Shown: piece by piece, positions 20,624 through 28,601 of the stretch
Position numbering within the stretch: the first letter of the stretch is position 1
Layout of the letters: each line of letters starts with the position of its first letter
Source: a virus
Strand: one strand, 5' to 3'
IMG/VR virus record: IMGVR_UViG_3300046810_000573
Coordinates: 1 to 49,667 of that record
DNA length: 49,667 nt
Translations under genes and position numbers: made by a program
Notes under the pieces: generated by a model
What the model was told of the DNA's origin: nothing
The model's input: the letters and a program-made list of their open reading frames with translations, nothing else
Databases searched by the model: none

Positions 20624-20649
20624 AAGGCTGCCTTCGGGTGGCCTTTTTT
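20624..20649 (+). terminator. Terminator after hicB
   Basis: AAGGCTGCC-TTCG-GGTGGCCTT with one T-G pair, followed by TTTT. First of three stacked terminators ahead of the lysis genes. Confidence 0.85.
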
Positions 20650-20655
20650 CGTTTT

Positions 20656-20713
20656 AGCGCCTCCCGAATCAAAAATGAATCCCTCCTGTGTGAAGTCGGG
20701 ACGGCGCTTTTTT
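20656..20713 (+). terminator. Second terminator with long stem
   Basis: AGCGCC-TCCCGA pairs with TCGGGA-c-GGCGCT (one bulge), followed by TTTTT. The 28-base loop is unusually long. Confidence 0.7.
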
Positions 20714-20721
20714 AATGCAAA

Positions 20722-20747
20722 AAATCCGCACAGTGGCGGATTTATTT
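20722..20747 (+). terminator. Third terminator
   Basis: AAATCCGC and GCGGATTT form an 8-bp stem, then ATTT. Read-through by Q-modified polymerase is needed to reach the holin. Confidence 0.65.
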
Positions 20748-20806
20748 CGGTTGACTACCCCAACGGCAAGGCGGTGCTTTTTCTCTCGACAAGAAAGAGT
20801 TTACCC

Positions 20807-20872
20807 GGACTTGTTCAGTTCACAATGTAACCAATTCCTAAATTGGACAAGTCCCCTAATGCGGGGGTGGAA
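20807..20872 (+). promoter_or_regulatory. Structured leader of the holin gene
   Basis: GGACTTGT (20807-20814) pairs with ACAAGTCC (20847-20854). Inside it CCAAT/ATTGG make a second stem. CCCC/GGGG (20853-20867) then forms a hairpin that includes the Shine-Dalgarno just before ATG-AAA-ATG. It resembles the lambda S translational control structure. Confidence 0.55.
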
Positions 20873-21193
20873 ATGAAAATGCCTTATAAATCCGATCCTG
20901 GCTTAATTGCCGCGCTGATTGCTTTGGGCATGACGGTGCTCGGCTCGGTAGCGGCTTATGCCTACAAAGTTTTAAGTGGGGATGTATTCAGCTGGCGCAC
21001 CTTGTGCCTTCAGATGATCGTCTCCGTCTTTGCTGGATTCCTGATGATGCTGTTTGCCACCTACTGGAACTGGCCTCAGGAAGTCACCGGGGCTATTTGT
21101 GGTATGGCTGGCTGGTCTGGTTCATCACTAATCAAAACCCTTGAAAAGCGTTTCCTGCAAAAAGCTGCGGGTGATGCGGGAGTTGCCGAATGA
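20873..21193 (+). CDS. Holin, lambda S family, with dual start
   Basis: Forms the membrane lesion that releases the endolysin. It starts Met-Lys-Met (MKMPYKSDPGL), the same dual-start pattern as lambda S, giving 106- and 104-residue forms. Three membrane segments are visible: residues 10-30, 45-66 and about 72-87. The basic C-terminus (KTLEKRFLQKA) also fits. GGGGGTGG lies just upstream within a hairpin. The gene overlaps the endolysin by ATGA. The extra Lys in the long form would make it the inhibitor (antiholin) in lambda; here that is inference. Confidence 0.88.
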   Translation: MKMPYKSDPGLIAALIALGMTVLGSVAAYAYKVLSGDVFSWRTLCLQMIVSVFAGFLMMLFATYWNWPQEVTGAICGMAGWSGSSLIKTLEKRFLQKAAGDAGVAE

Positions 21194-21819
21194 TCACCCG
21201 TGACCAGTTTCAGCGCGCAGCCAGCATTTCTCAGCAGCTGGCAGATAAGTGGTATGGCCCGCTTTCAGCGGCAATGCAGGAATTCGGCATTGATACCGCA
21301 AAGCGCCAGGCTTACTTCATTGCACAAATCGGCACAGAGTCAGGCGGATTCACTTCTGTGAAAGAAAGTCTGAATTACTCGGTTGCCGGATTATCAATTT
21401 TTGGATCACGACTGACCGCAGCACAGCGCGAACAGCTCGGGCGCAAGCCTGGCGAACTGGCGTTATCGCCTGAACGTCAGATGGCAATTGCCAATCTCGT
21501 TTACGGTGGCCGTTACGGCAATAACCTGAATGGCGATGGCTGGAAGTATCGTGGAAGAGGACTGAAGCAGGTCACATTCCGCGATAACTATGCAGCCTGC
21601 GCCAGGGTGCTTGGCCTCGATTTGGTCAACAACCCTGACTTGCTTCTGACCGATGAGAATGCGGCCCGATCGGCTGGCTGGTACTGGAAAGCCAATAACT
21701 GCAACCGGTTCGCTGATGCAGGAGATATTAACGGGCTGACAAAGCGGATTAACGGGGGCAGCAACGGTCTTGATGACCGCAAGGCCAGAACCAAAATCGC
21801 CCTGGAGGTGCTGACATGA
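21190..21819 (+). CDS. Endolysin, glycoside hydrolase family 19
   Basis: Cuts peptidoglycan sugar bonds. The 209-residue protein has the GH19 core: QAYFIAQIGTESGGFTSVKESLNYS with the catalytic Glu in GTESGGF, VYGGRYGN, GDGWKYRGRGLKQVTFRDNY and SAGWYWKANNCN. No signal sequence, so it depends on the holin. The start overlaps the holin stop. Confidence 0.95.
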   Translation: MITRDQFQRAASISQQLADKWYGPLSAAMQEFGIDTAKRQAYFIAQIGTESGGFTSVKESLNYSVAGLSIFGSRLTAAQREQLGRKPGELALSPERQMAIANLVYGGRYGNNLNGDGWKYRGRGLKQVTFRDNYAACARVLGLDLVNNPDLLLTDENAARSAGWYWKANNCNRFADAGDINGLTKRINGGSNGLDDRKARTKIALEVLT

Positions 21820-22238
21820 CCAGCAGAGCAAGAATGGCCCGTTACAGCCGGTATATCCCGATCGTCTTCGCCGCCATCATCGTGGGATTCGTGGGTAAGC
21901 TCTGGTACGACAACATCAACCTTACCGATCGCAACAACCGCATTCGCACACAGTTCATTCAGGCTAACGAGCGCAACATGAAGTTCGCTGACCAGATGGC
22001 TCCTATAACGAAGCGCCTGGACAGTCTGGCCACAACTCTGGATGAAGAATCGCGCCGCCGGTCAACCGCCGAAGCCCGGGCCAACTCACTGCAGAAAGAG
22101 AATGAATTCCTTCGGAACAGCAAGCAGTGCTCAATCTCTATCGATCCGGGCGCTGCAGGTAAGGGCGGCGATGACCCCAACACAGTGATTATCCAGGCTG
22201 GCCCACCGGAGAAAGAAGATGGCGTGGTTAGTAAGTAA
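21816..22238 (+). CDS. Single-pass membrane coiled-coil lysis-cassette protein
   Basis: A 140-residue protein with an N-terminal membrane anchor (YIPIVFAAIIVGFVGKLWY, residues 13-31) and a periplasmic helical region (LTDRNNRIRTQF ... LATTLDEESRRRSTAEARAN ... LQKENEFLRN). The topology is like an Rz inner-membrane spanin, but a normal Rz/Rz1 pair follows, so this is either a second spanin-like gene or a structural lysis accessory. It overlaps the endolysin (ATGA) and Rz by 20 bases. Confidence 0.7.
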   Translation: MTSRARMARYSRYIPIVFAAIIVGFVGKLWYDNINLTDRNNRIRTQFIQANERNMKFADQMAPITKRLDSLATTLDEESRRRSTAEARANSLQKENEFLRNSKQCSISIDPGAAGKGGDDPNTVIIQAGPPEKEDGVVSK

Positions 22239-22671
22239 CTGGAAAGCGGTGCTGATTGGTGGGCTGATGCTGATGTGCGTAGGTTTCGCAGCTGAGGCTA
22301 ACCGGCAATCGACCAGGGCAGATATTGCCCGGAAGGATGCTGATGCTCGACAAGAGACCATCAACGATATGCAGCGCCGGCAGAAAAGCGTTGCTGCACT
22401 GGATGCCAAATACACACAGGAGTTAGCTGATGCTAAAGCCACTATCGATCAGCTTCAGTCTGATGTTGTTGCTGGCCGTAAGCGGCTGCAGCTCAGCGCC
22501 ACCTGCCCGAAGCAATCCACCTCCGGCGCCGCCAGCATGGATGATGCAGCCAGCCCCCGACTTACTGACTCCGCTCAACGGGATTATTTCACCCTCAGAG
22601 AGCGAATTGAAGTTGCCGGAAAGCAAATAGCTGGATTGCAGGAGTACATCACTGAGCAGTGCCTGAAGTAA
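22219..22671 (+). CDS. Rz: Rz inner-membrane spanin
   Basis: A 150-residue type II membrane protein: anchor residues 8-25 (WKAVLIGGLMLMCVGFAAEA) and a periplasmic coiled coil (ARKDADARQETINDMQRRQK onward) that would bridge to the outer-membrane partner. GGAG precedes the ATG. The coding region of Rz1 is wholly inside it in the +1 frame, as in lambda. Confidence 0.93.
   Translation: MAWLVSNWKAVLIGGLMLMCVGFAAEANRQSTRADIARKDADARQETINDMQRRQKSVAALDAKYTQELADAKATIDQLQSDVVAGRKRLQLSATCPKQSTSGAASMDDAASPRLTDSAQRDYFTLRERIEVAGKQIAGLQEYITEQCLK
22430..22630 (+). CDS. Rz1: Rz1 outer-membrane spanin lipoprotein
   Basis: A 66-residue lipoprotein embedded in Rz. The signal peptide ends in the lipobox LLAVSGC (Cys20), and the mature part is proline-rich (PPARSNPPPAPPAW), both classic for Rz1. 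AGGAG lies about 9 bases before the ATG. It forms the spanin complex with Rz to fuse inner and outer membranes. Confidence 0.93.
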   Translation: MLKPLSISFSLMLLLAVSGCSSAPPARSNPPPAPPAWMMQPAPDLLTPLNGIISPSESELKLPESK

Positions 22672-22836
22672 TGCTTCGAGCATACAGCCAACCACAATAG
22701 GCTGCTCATGATCACACCTGCATTACCCTCATCCATAACTGCGAATAAAAGATTATTTCATTGGTTCGTGATGGATTGAATTGGCCTCAATGATGATTTA
22801 ACGTTTCATTTCAACAAATCACATAGGCTAATAAAA

Positions 22837-23151
22837 ATGGCTCAAACTTCCCTGGAAAGAACGCTTCACTATCGTAGTGATGACGGTGAAATGACACGCT
22901 ATGAGATTTTCAGGAACGAAGGATCTCCGGCGGACAATATTGAATTTATTCTCGTATACAGAGAGAAGGATATTAACGGACATAAATTATGGGTGCGAAC
23001 CGATGATGAAGTCTCATTAAATCATCTGGCTCCTCGGCAAAGTAGTGGGTCCCCTACGATAGGTATGGCTTCAATGCGTTCTGGTCATGGCCGACAGGTA
23101 TCCTCTGCAGTAGAAGAGTGCAAGAAGCACTGGTCGAAGCATTATGCATAA
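22837..23151 (+). CDS. Hypothetical accessory protein
   Basis: A 104-residue protein (MAQTSLERTLHYRSDDGEMT...). No family is recognised. It has a 165-base non-coding stretch upstream in which I see no clear gene and its own strong terminator downstream. The codon use is more AT-rich than that of its neighbours, so it looks like an independently transcribed accessory gene. The ribosome-binding site is weak. Confidence 0.6.
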   Translation: MAQTSLERTLHYRSDDGEMTRYEIFRNEGSPADNIEFILVYREKDINGHKLWVRTDDEVSLNHLAPRQSSGSPTIGMASMRSGHGRQVSSAVEECKKHWSKHYA

Positions 23152-23172
23152 CCGCCTTCGGGCGGTTTTTTA
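23151..23172 (+). terminator. Terminator after the accessory gene
   Basis: ACCGCC-TTCG-GGCGGT followed by TTTTT. Confidence 0.9.
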
Positions 23173-23183
23173 TTGGAGCGAAT

Positions 23184-23384
23184 ATGCCTGACACCTACCG
23201 CATCACAGTAACCACTAAGTCAGGCGAAACCCATGAAGGCCTGATGAACCGATCACAGCCTGAGATAGTTAACGGCTTCATCGGTGTAGCCAAAGAAGAT
23301 GGCTCATGGGTTTACCTGGCACCGGATGACGTGCTCAAGATGGAGTACGTGCCGGAAGCAAGTGAAGAGGGTGGCAAGGCATGA
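23184..23384 (+). CDS. Small hypothetical protein
   Basis: A 66-residue protein starting MPDTYRITVTTKSGETHEGL. TTGGAG precedes the ATG at 23184. The beta-rich sequence with FIGVAKEDGSWVYLAPDDV reads like a small SH3-like or Sm-like fold. It overlaps the next gene in ATGA style. Confidence 0.65.
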   Translation: MPDTYRITVTTKSGETHEGLMNRSQPEIVNGFIGVAKEDGSWVYLAPDDVLKMEYVPEASEEGGKA

Positions 23385-23572
23385 AGACAACCGGACCTGT
23401 AACACTCACGCTCGACATGAACGATCACGTAGCCAAGTCTCAAGCCGTACTCGACGAATTGCAGAGAAGGCTAAAGCAATTCTCACCTGAGGCTGGTGAA
23501 GATTATGTGCTTCGCAGCCTGCTGCTAGAAATCACATTCGATTACCTGGAAGCGACCAAGGGAAAAACATAG
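23381..23572 (+). CDS. Small hypothetical protein
   Basis: A 63-residue protein (MKTTGPVTLTLDMNDHVAKS...), helical, coupled to the preceding gene. Lies upstream of the metallopeptidase gene. Unknown function. Confidence 0.6.
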   Translation: MKTTGPVTLTLDMNDHVAKSQAVLDELQRRLKQFSPEAGEDYVLRSLLLEITFDYLEATKGKT

Positions 23573-23584
23573 TAAGGGGGAAGT

Positions 23585-24214
23585 ATGCAGAGCGATCAAC
23601 TTAACCGACCGCGACCAAAGCAAAGCTTCCTTGATGCATTCCATCCCCACATTAGCCTTACTCCTGCCAATGAAATCCACGAATGGGTAACAGAGCACAT
23701 CCTCAATGAAGAGGGCTACCTTCATAACCCTGACCACCTCCATCTGCTTGAGGCAGATATCCGCTTCATGTGGGCATCAAGCGCTTTCACAAAGCAGGGT
23801 AGGACTGTGTTAGGTCAGGCTGAAGAAGTCGCTATGCGGGCAGGTGGCTGGCAGAAGGCAAGAATGCAGCAACAGATGCATGACTGGTTCGGAGATGTCC
23901 CCCGATTCATCATCACTCTTGCAGGGGATTATTGCTCAGAGTGTAGTGACCTCGACTTCTGCGCGTTGGTTGAGCATGAGCTTTATCACATCGCACAGGC
24001 ACAGGATGAATTCGGCGCACCTAAGTTCAACAAAGAAGGCCAGCCAGTTCTGACCATGCGCGGACACGACGTAGAAGAGTTTGTTGGCGTTGTTCGTCGT
24101 TATGGAGCCAGTGCAGACGTTCACCAGTTAGTGGAAGCTGCCAGCAAGCCTGCTGAAGTTGCCCACCTTAATGTAGCCAGAGCATGCGGAACATGCCTCA
24201 TGAAGCTGGCTTAA
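23585..24214 (+). CDS. Putative phage metallopeptidase
   Basis: A 209-residue protein with a zinc-peptidase signature, HELYH (His131, Glu132, His135) in CALVEHELYHIAQAQDEFGA. It has a second acidic and His element in MRGHDVEEFVGVVRRYG, typical of the phage metallopeptidase family found just before terminase genes in related phages. The sequence CSECSDLDFC precedes the motif. AAGGGG lies before the ATG. Substrate unknown. Confidence 0.82.
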   Translation: MQSDQLNRPRPKQSFLDAFHPHISLTPANEIHEWVTEHILNEEGYLHNPDHLHLLEADIRFMWASSAFTKQGRTVLGQAEEVAMRAGGWQKARMQQQMHDWFGDVPRFIITLAGDYCSECSDLDFCALVEHELYHIAQAQDEFGAPKFNKEGQPVLTMRGHDVEEFVGVVRRYGASADVHQLVEAASKPAEVAHLNVARACGTCLMKLA

Positions 24215-24245
24215 GCATTTATTCAGATTGTCATGGAGGAAGCCA

Positions 24246-24695
24246 ATGGCAGCATTATCGACAGAGGTTAAATCCTTCATCGTACAGTCTCTGGCTTGCT
24301 TCGAGCCTCCATCGAAAGTGGTTGAGCTTGTAAAGGCGGAATTTAACGTTCAGGTATCACGTCAGCAGGTGTCCCAATACAGCCCAGGCAATGCTATGGC
24401 GGAGAAACTCAGCCAGAAATGGGTAGACCTCTTCAAGTCGACACGCGAGCGATTCCAGAACGAGATATCCGATATCCCGATCGCCAATAAGTCCTACCGA
24501 CTTCGGACCCTTGACCGGATGATGACAAAGGCCGAGAGCATGAAAAACATGGTTCTGGCTGCATCACTTATTGAGCAGGCCGCTAAAGAGTGTGGCGATG
24601 CCTACACAAACCGGCAGAAGATTGAGCACTCAGGCGGCATGGCAATAAGCTCCGTTGCCTCGGTAATGGAAGAGATAGGAGATGATGACCTGTAA
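24246..24695 (+). CDS. Terminase small subunit (DUF2280-like)
   Basis: A 149-residue protein. The N-terminal HTH (STEVKSFIVQSLACFEPPSK, FNVQVSRQQVSQYSPGN) would recognise the packaging site, and the helical centre would oligomerise. The sequence matches the DUF2280 family in this position. The ATG at 24246 has GGAGGAAG upstream and is preferred over the frame's earlier codon. It is followed by the large subunit after 9 bases. Confidence 0.85.
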   Translation: MAALSTEVKSFIVQSLACFEPPSKVVELVKAEFNVQVSRQQVSQYSPGNAMAEKLSQKWVDLFKSTRERFQNEISDIPIANKSYRLRTLDRMMTKAESMKNMVLAASLIEQAAKECGDAYTNRQKIEHSGGMAISSVASVMEEIGDDDL

Positions 24696-24704
24696 GGAGC
24701 GTCT

Positions 24705-26180
24705 GTGTTAACTGAAAAGCAAAGACAACTTCTGAAAAACAGGTTTTGGCGTCTTAATCACCTTTATAAAATTAAGGACAAAAACGGTAAGTGCGTCACC
24801 TTCAAAATGACCCCTGAGCAGCTGGAATATTTTGATGGTATGCATGACCGGAACCTGATCCTTAAGGCTCGACAGCTGGGGTTCACGACAGAGGTATGCA
24901 TAATTCAGTTGGATTTAGCCATCTTCCACAAGAAGGAATGTGCGCTAATTGCCCATACCCGTCCAGACGCTGAAAGGTTGTTCCGCAACAAAACACAATT
25001 TGCATATCAGCGGATGACCGACGACGTCAAAAAGGCTAACCCCCTAATTAAAGAGACAACCAGCGAATATGTCTTTCGAAATGGTGGAAGCGTCACAGTT
25101 TCGACTTCCTTCCGTGGTGGCACGCTATACAGCCTTCATGTTTCCGAATTTGGGAAGATATGCGCTAAGTATCCCGATAAAGCTAAAGAGATCGTAACAG
25201 GCGCATTTGAGGCTGTTCCTATCGGCGGAAAGATAACTCTCGAAAGTACGGCTGAAGGCCGGGCCGGTTACTTCTTTGATTACTGCCAGACAGCTGAAAA
25301 GGCGCTTCTGCAAGACAAGTTGCTATCGAACCTGGACTGGAAGTTTTTCTTCTTCTCCTGGTGGAAGAATCCGCAGTATGCAATCGACCCGGTAGAAGCG
25401 TTACCGCAGCGCCTGGTTGATTACTTCGATGAGATGGAAGTCAAGCATGGGATTGCAACTGACGAACGCCAACAAGCCTGGTATCACGCCAAAGAGAAAA
25501 CTCTCGGCGAAGATATGAAGCGCGAGTATCCATCGATACCTGCAGAAGCGTTCCAGCAGTCGGTTGAGGGCGCTTACTACGCCAAGCAGTTCCGCTGGCT
25601 TTACGAAAACAAACGCATTGGCACCTTGCCTGATAACTCACATCTACCGGTTCACACGTTCTGGGATATTGGTGTGGGCGACTCAACGGCTATCTGGTTC
25701 GTGCGGGAAGTTGGCGAAGAGTTTCACATCATCGACTACTACGAAAACTCCGGTGAAGGTCTGCGTCACTACATGAAGGTGCTGAAAGACCGTGGCTATG
25801 AATATGGTGAGCACTGGGGTCCGCACGATATCGAAAACCGCGAGTTCGGCTCTGATGCCAAGTCCCGAAAGGAACTGGCGCGCGAAGGGTACGAAATCGA
25901 CGGCCAGACCTACTCCATGACATTCAAAGTTGTGCCGAAAACTGGCGTTGATACCGGCATAGAGTCCGTACGTGAAATCCTGCCTAAGTGCGTATTCGAT
26001 GAAGAGAAGTGCGCTGAAGGCATCACCCACCTCGAAGGATATCGCAAAGAGTGGGACGACAAGCGCGGCTGCTGGAAAGACAAGCCACTTCACGATCACA
26101 CATCACACGGCTCCGATGGGTTCCGCTACTTCGCTGTTGCGAAGAACAACCACAAGTCAGTCGGCGCCATCTTCTTCTAA
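24705..26180 (+). CDS. Terminase large subunit
   Basis: A 491-residue packaging ATPase and nuclease. The ATPase begins with LILKARQLGFTTE (51-63; the modified Walker A). CALIAHTRPDAERLF is an early motif and GGKITLESTAEG fits motif III. The RNase H-like nuclease domain begins at FWDIGVGDSTAIWF with catalytic Asp residues, then GEHWGPHDIENREFGSDAKS and DHTSHGSDGFRYFAVA. The start is GTG with AAGGAG upstream. The length is normal. Confidence 0.96.
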   Translation: MLTEKQRQLLKNRFWRLNHLYKIKDKNGKCVTFKMTPEQLEYFDGMHDRNLILKARQLGFTTEVCIIQLDLAIFHKKECALIAHTRPDAERLFRNKTQFAYQRMTDDVKKANPLIKETTSEYVFRNGGSVTVSTSFRGGTLYSLHVSEFGKICAKYPDKAKEIVTGAFEAVPIGGKITLESTAEGRAGYFFDYCQTAEKALLQDKLLSNLDWKFFFFSWWKNPQYAIDPVEALPQRLVDYFDEMEVKHGIATDERQQAWYHAKEKTLGEDMKREYPSIPAEAFQQSVEGAYYAKQFRWLYENKRIGTLPDNSHLPVHTFWDIGVGDSTAIWFVREVGEEFHIIDYYENSGEGLRHYMKVLKDRGYEYGEHWGPHDIENREFGSDAKSRKELAREGYEIDGQTYSMTFKVVPKTGVDTGIESVREILPKCVFDEEKCAEGITHLEGYRKEWDDKRGCWKDKPLHDHTSHGSDGFRYFAVAKNNHKSVGAIFF

Positions 26181-26189
26181 GGAGCACCA

Positions 26190-27641
26190 GTGAGTGAATT
26201 AACAACCGAGGCGCAATTCCTCGTTAACGCCCTTACTGATGCTATAGGGCGCCAGCGCATGCTGTACGCAGGCATGAATGGCAATACCAAGAGAACAAAG
26301 CTGTGGGATGAGTTTGGCTATCCTGAGCAACTCACCTTCGATAACTTTCACCGACAATACCGCAGGGGCTCTACCGGCTTCGCAGCCGTGCATAAGCTCC
26401 TTGATTCATGCTGGACCGATAATCCAACCATCATTGATGGCGACGAATACCGCGAATCAACCAACACAACAGCCTGGGAGAAGGCAGTCACCAAGCTGAT
26501 GAAAAAGCACTGGGCGAAGATTAAAGATGCCGATCGCCGCAACATGGTTGGCCGGTACTCAGCCCTGCTGATTCAGGTAAGGGATAACCGTGACTGGAGC
26601 GAGCCGGTAGATATCGCGGTCGTTAAGCGCCTTGGCTCGAAAGCTCTGGTGAAGCTAATCCCGGCATGGGAAAAGCAGGTTGAGCCTGGCAATACGGACG
26701 TGGACACGCATTCGGAAACCTACGGACAGCCGGTCAGCTATCACTTTAACGAGCAACCGGTTGGTGATGATAAGACGACTGGCAGCGCGCGCGCGGTTCA
26801 GGTGCATCCCGATCGCATAATCCTGCTATGCGAGGGCTCTGAAGACGAGAACATCCTCTCGGGCATTCCTCTGCTTGAAGCCGGTTATAACGACCTGTTG
26901 GACATCGAGAAGACGAAAGGCGGTAGCGCTGAAGGTTTCCTGAAGAATGCCAGCCGTCAGTTGGGCATAAGCTTTGATGCTGCCACTGACATGGCAACCA
27001 TTTCCAAAATGGCTAAAGAGGCCGGTTACAAAGACCTTGGCGAGGCCATGAACGACAAGATGATGAAGCTGAATCGCGGTACGGATTCGGCTCTGGTAAC
27101 ACAGTCTGGCACCACGTCAGTACTCTCCGTTGCAGCAGCGGATCCAACGCCGAGCTGGACAGTATCGGCTAACCAGTTCTGTGCAACGATACAATGCCCG
27201 TTCAACATCCTCTTTGGCAAGCAGACAGGCAACCTTGCCTCTGAAGAAGACAAAACGGCGTGGGCCACGCGTTGTAATGGCCGACGCTGGGGATTCATGA
27301 GTGACTTGGTGACGCGAGTCATTGAGCGCTTTTGGGCGATCGGCATCATCGACCCACCTTCAACCGGTGAGGTCACACTGGCATGGTCTGACCTTCTCGC
27401 GCCAAGTGAGAAAGAGAAGATCGCTAACATGCAGGCGCTGGCTGACGTAGCTCAGAAGACGCAGCAGGCATTCGGCACATCAGCAGTTGATGTGAACGAG
27501 ATACGCGCCGCCGGTGAGCTTGAGCCAATTAAAGAGCCGACAATACCTGACCCTGAAGCCAAACAAACCGATAAGGACCCGCTGACAGATGACGACGACA
27601 GCGACGACCCGAATCGGGACACCGATAGTTCCGCGCAATAA
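26190..27641 (+). CDS. Portal protein (DUF1073-type)
   Basis: A 483-residue portal, forming the twelve-fold vertex through which DNA enters. The N-terminus (MYGMN-like NGNTKRTKLWDEFGYP, FAAVHKLLDSCWTDNP) and middle (PLLEAGYNDLLDIEKTKGGS, CPFNILFGKQTGNLASEEDK) match the DUF1073/phage portal family. The start is GTG with AAGGAGC upstream. The C-terminus is acidic, and its last 53 bases also encode the start of the MuF gene. Confidence 0.93.
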   Translation: MSELTTEAQFLVNALTDAIGRQRMLYAGMNGNTKRTKLWDEFGYPEQLTFDNFHRQYRRGSTGFAAVHKLLDSCWTDNPTIIDGDEYRESTNTTAWEKAVTKLMKKHWAKIKDADRRNMVGRYSALLIQVRDNRDWSEPVDIAVVKRLGSKALVKLIPAWEKQVEPGNTDVDTHSETYGQPVSYHFNEQPVGDDKTTGSARAVQVHPDRIILLCEGSEDENILSGIPLLEAGYNDLLDIEKTKGGSAEGFLKNASRQLGISFDAATDMATISKMAKEAGYKDLGEAMNDKMMKLNRGTDSALVTQSGTTSVLSVAAADPTPSWTVSANQFCATIQCPFNILFGKQTGNLASEEDKTAWATRCNGRRWGFMSDLVTRVIERFWAIGIIDPPSTGEVTLAWSDLLAPSEKEKIANMQALADVAQKTQQAFGTSAVDVNEIRAAGELEPIKEPTIPDPEAKQTDKDPLTDDDDSDDPNRDTDSSAQ

Positions 27642-28575
27642 AACCGATCCCACGCAATCAGCCAGGCAAGTTGGCCGGATGTATAGTGACATTGAGTCGC
27701 GCTACCTCGATATCAAGCGCGCCCTGAAGGCGTTATTCGATGAGCGGTTAACCGGCCGGGTGAGGGAATCTAACGCTGAGCAAACCTATCTGGTCTGCAA
27801 CAACGTGGATTCCCCCGCCACGCTTTACCAGTGCAACGCTGGCACGTACATCTACGACATGACAGCCATTCAGCTTGGTGACCTACTGCAGCGCGTACAG
27901 GTGATTCTGGATGATGCATTGCTTGATGGTGGCAGCCAGAACTTGTGGGCATTCGATTATGTTGGCGCGGAGTATGAGCGCGGCACGCTGAATGCCTTCA
28001 CCAACTTATCCGTTCAGTCGCCGCTATATGCACAGCAAACCACCCTGATGCAGTTGCTCAGCACTGCGGCATATCAGAACCAGATAGCCGCGGCTTATGT
28101 TGCAACCTACAGCGATTGGGTAGGCATCAGCGACACAGCGCGCGCCGACCTGGCTAACGTGATATCCGATGCAATAGGCAGGGGAGTTAACCCGCGAGAA
28201 ACAGCCGGCATCATCAGTAAGCGTCTCGATGTTTCAATGGCGCTGGCCAAGAACATTGCTCAGACCGAACAGGTCGGGGCATTGCGCGAAGCTCAGTGGT
28301 TGGAAACGGGTTGGGCCAAAGAAAGGCTGGGGCTAAACACGGCCTTGCTGCACCTTTCCGCACTGAAACCAACCACTCGCATCAGGCACGCCTTCTGGCA
28401 TGGCAAGACGCGTACAGTTGAAGAGGTGCGTGAATGGTATAGCCGTGACGGGAATCGCTATCACTGTTACTGCTCACAGATCCCGGTGATTCTGGATGAG
28501 CACGGCAAAGTGGTTAATGAAGGTTTGGTCAGCAGGTTGGCCGAAGAGCGTAAGCAGTGGCAGCAAGCCGCATAA
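27589..28575 (+). CDS. MuF-like head morphogenesis protein
   Basis: A 328-residue minor head protein. The C-terminal MuF domain is recognisable: NIAQTEQVGALREAQWLETG, then RIRHAFWHGKTRTVEEVREWYS and YHCYCSQIPVIL, with cysteines in the CYCSQ element. It overlaps the end of the portal gene by 53 bases; AAGGA lies about 11 bases before the ATG. It is usually injected or needed for head assembly. Confidence 0.9.
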   Translation: MTTTATTRIGTPIVPRNKTDPTQSARQVGRMYSDIESRYLDIKRALKALFDERLTGRVRESNAEQTYLVCNNVDSPATLYQCNAGTYIYDMTAIQLGDLLQRVQVILDDALLDGGSQNLWAFDYVGAEYERGTLNAFTNLSVQSPLYAQQTTLMQLLSTAAYQNQIAAAYVATYSDWVGISDTARADLANVISDAIGRGVNPRETAGIISKRLDVSMALAKNIAQTEQVGALREAQWLETGWAKERLGLNTALLHLSALKPTTRIRHAFWHGKTRTVEEVREWYSRDGNRYHCYCSQIPVILDEHGKVVNEGLVSRLAEERKQWQQAA

Positions 28576-28601
28576 CAAAACCCCATCAATGAGGACACAG
28601 C

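Noticed and set aside
24215-24245. cos site upstream of the small terminase gene
   Set aside because: No recognisable cos or pac sequence could be picked out without comparison to a known relative.
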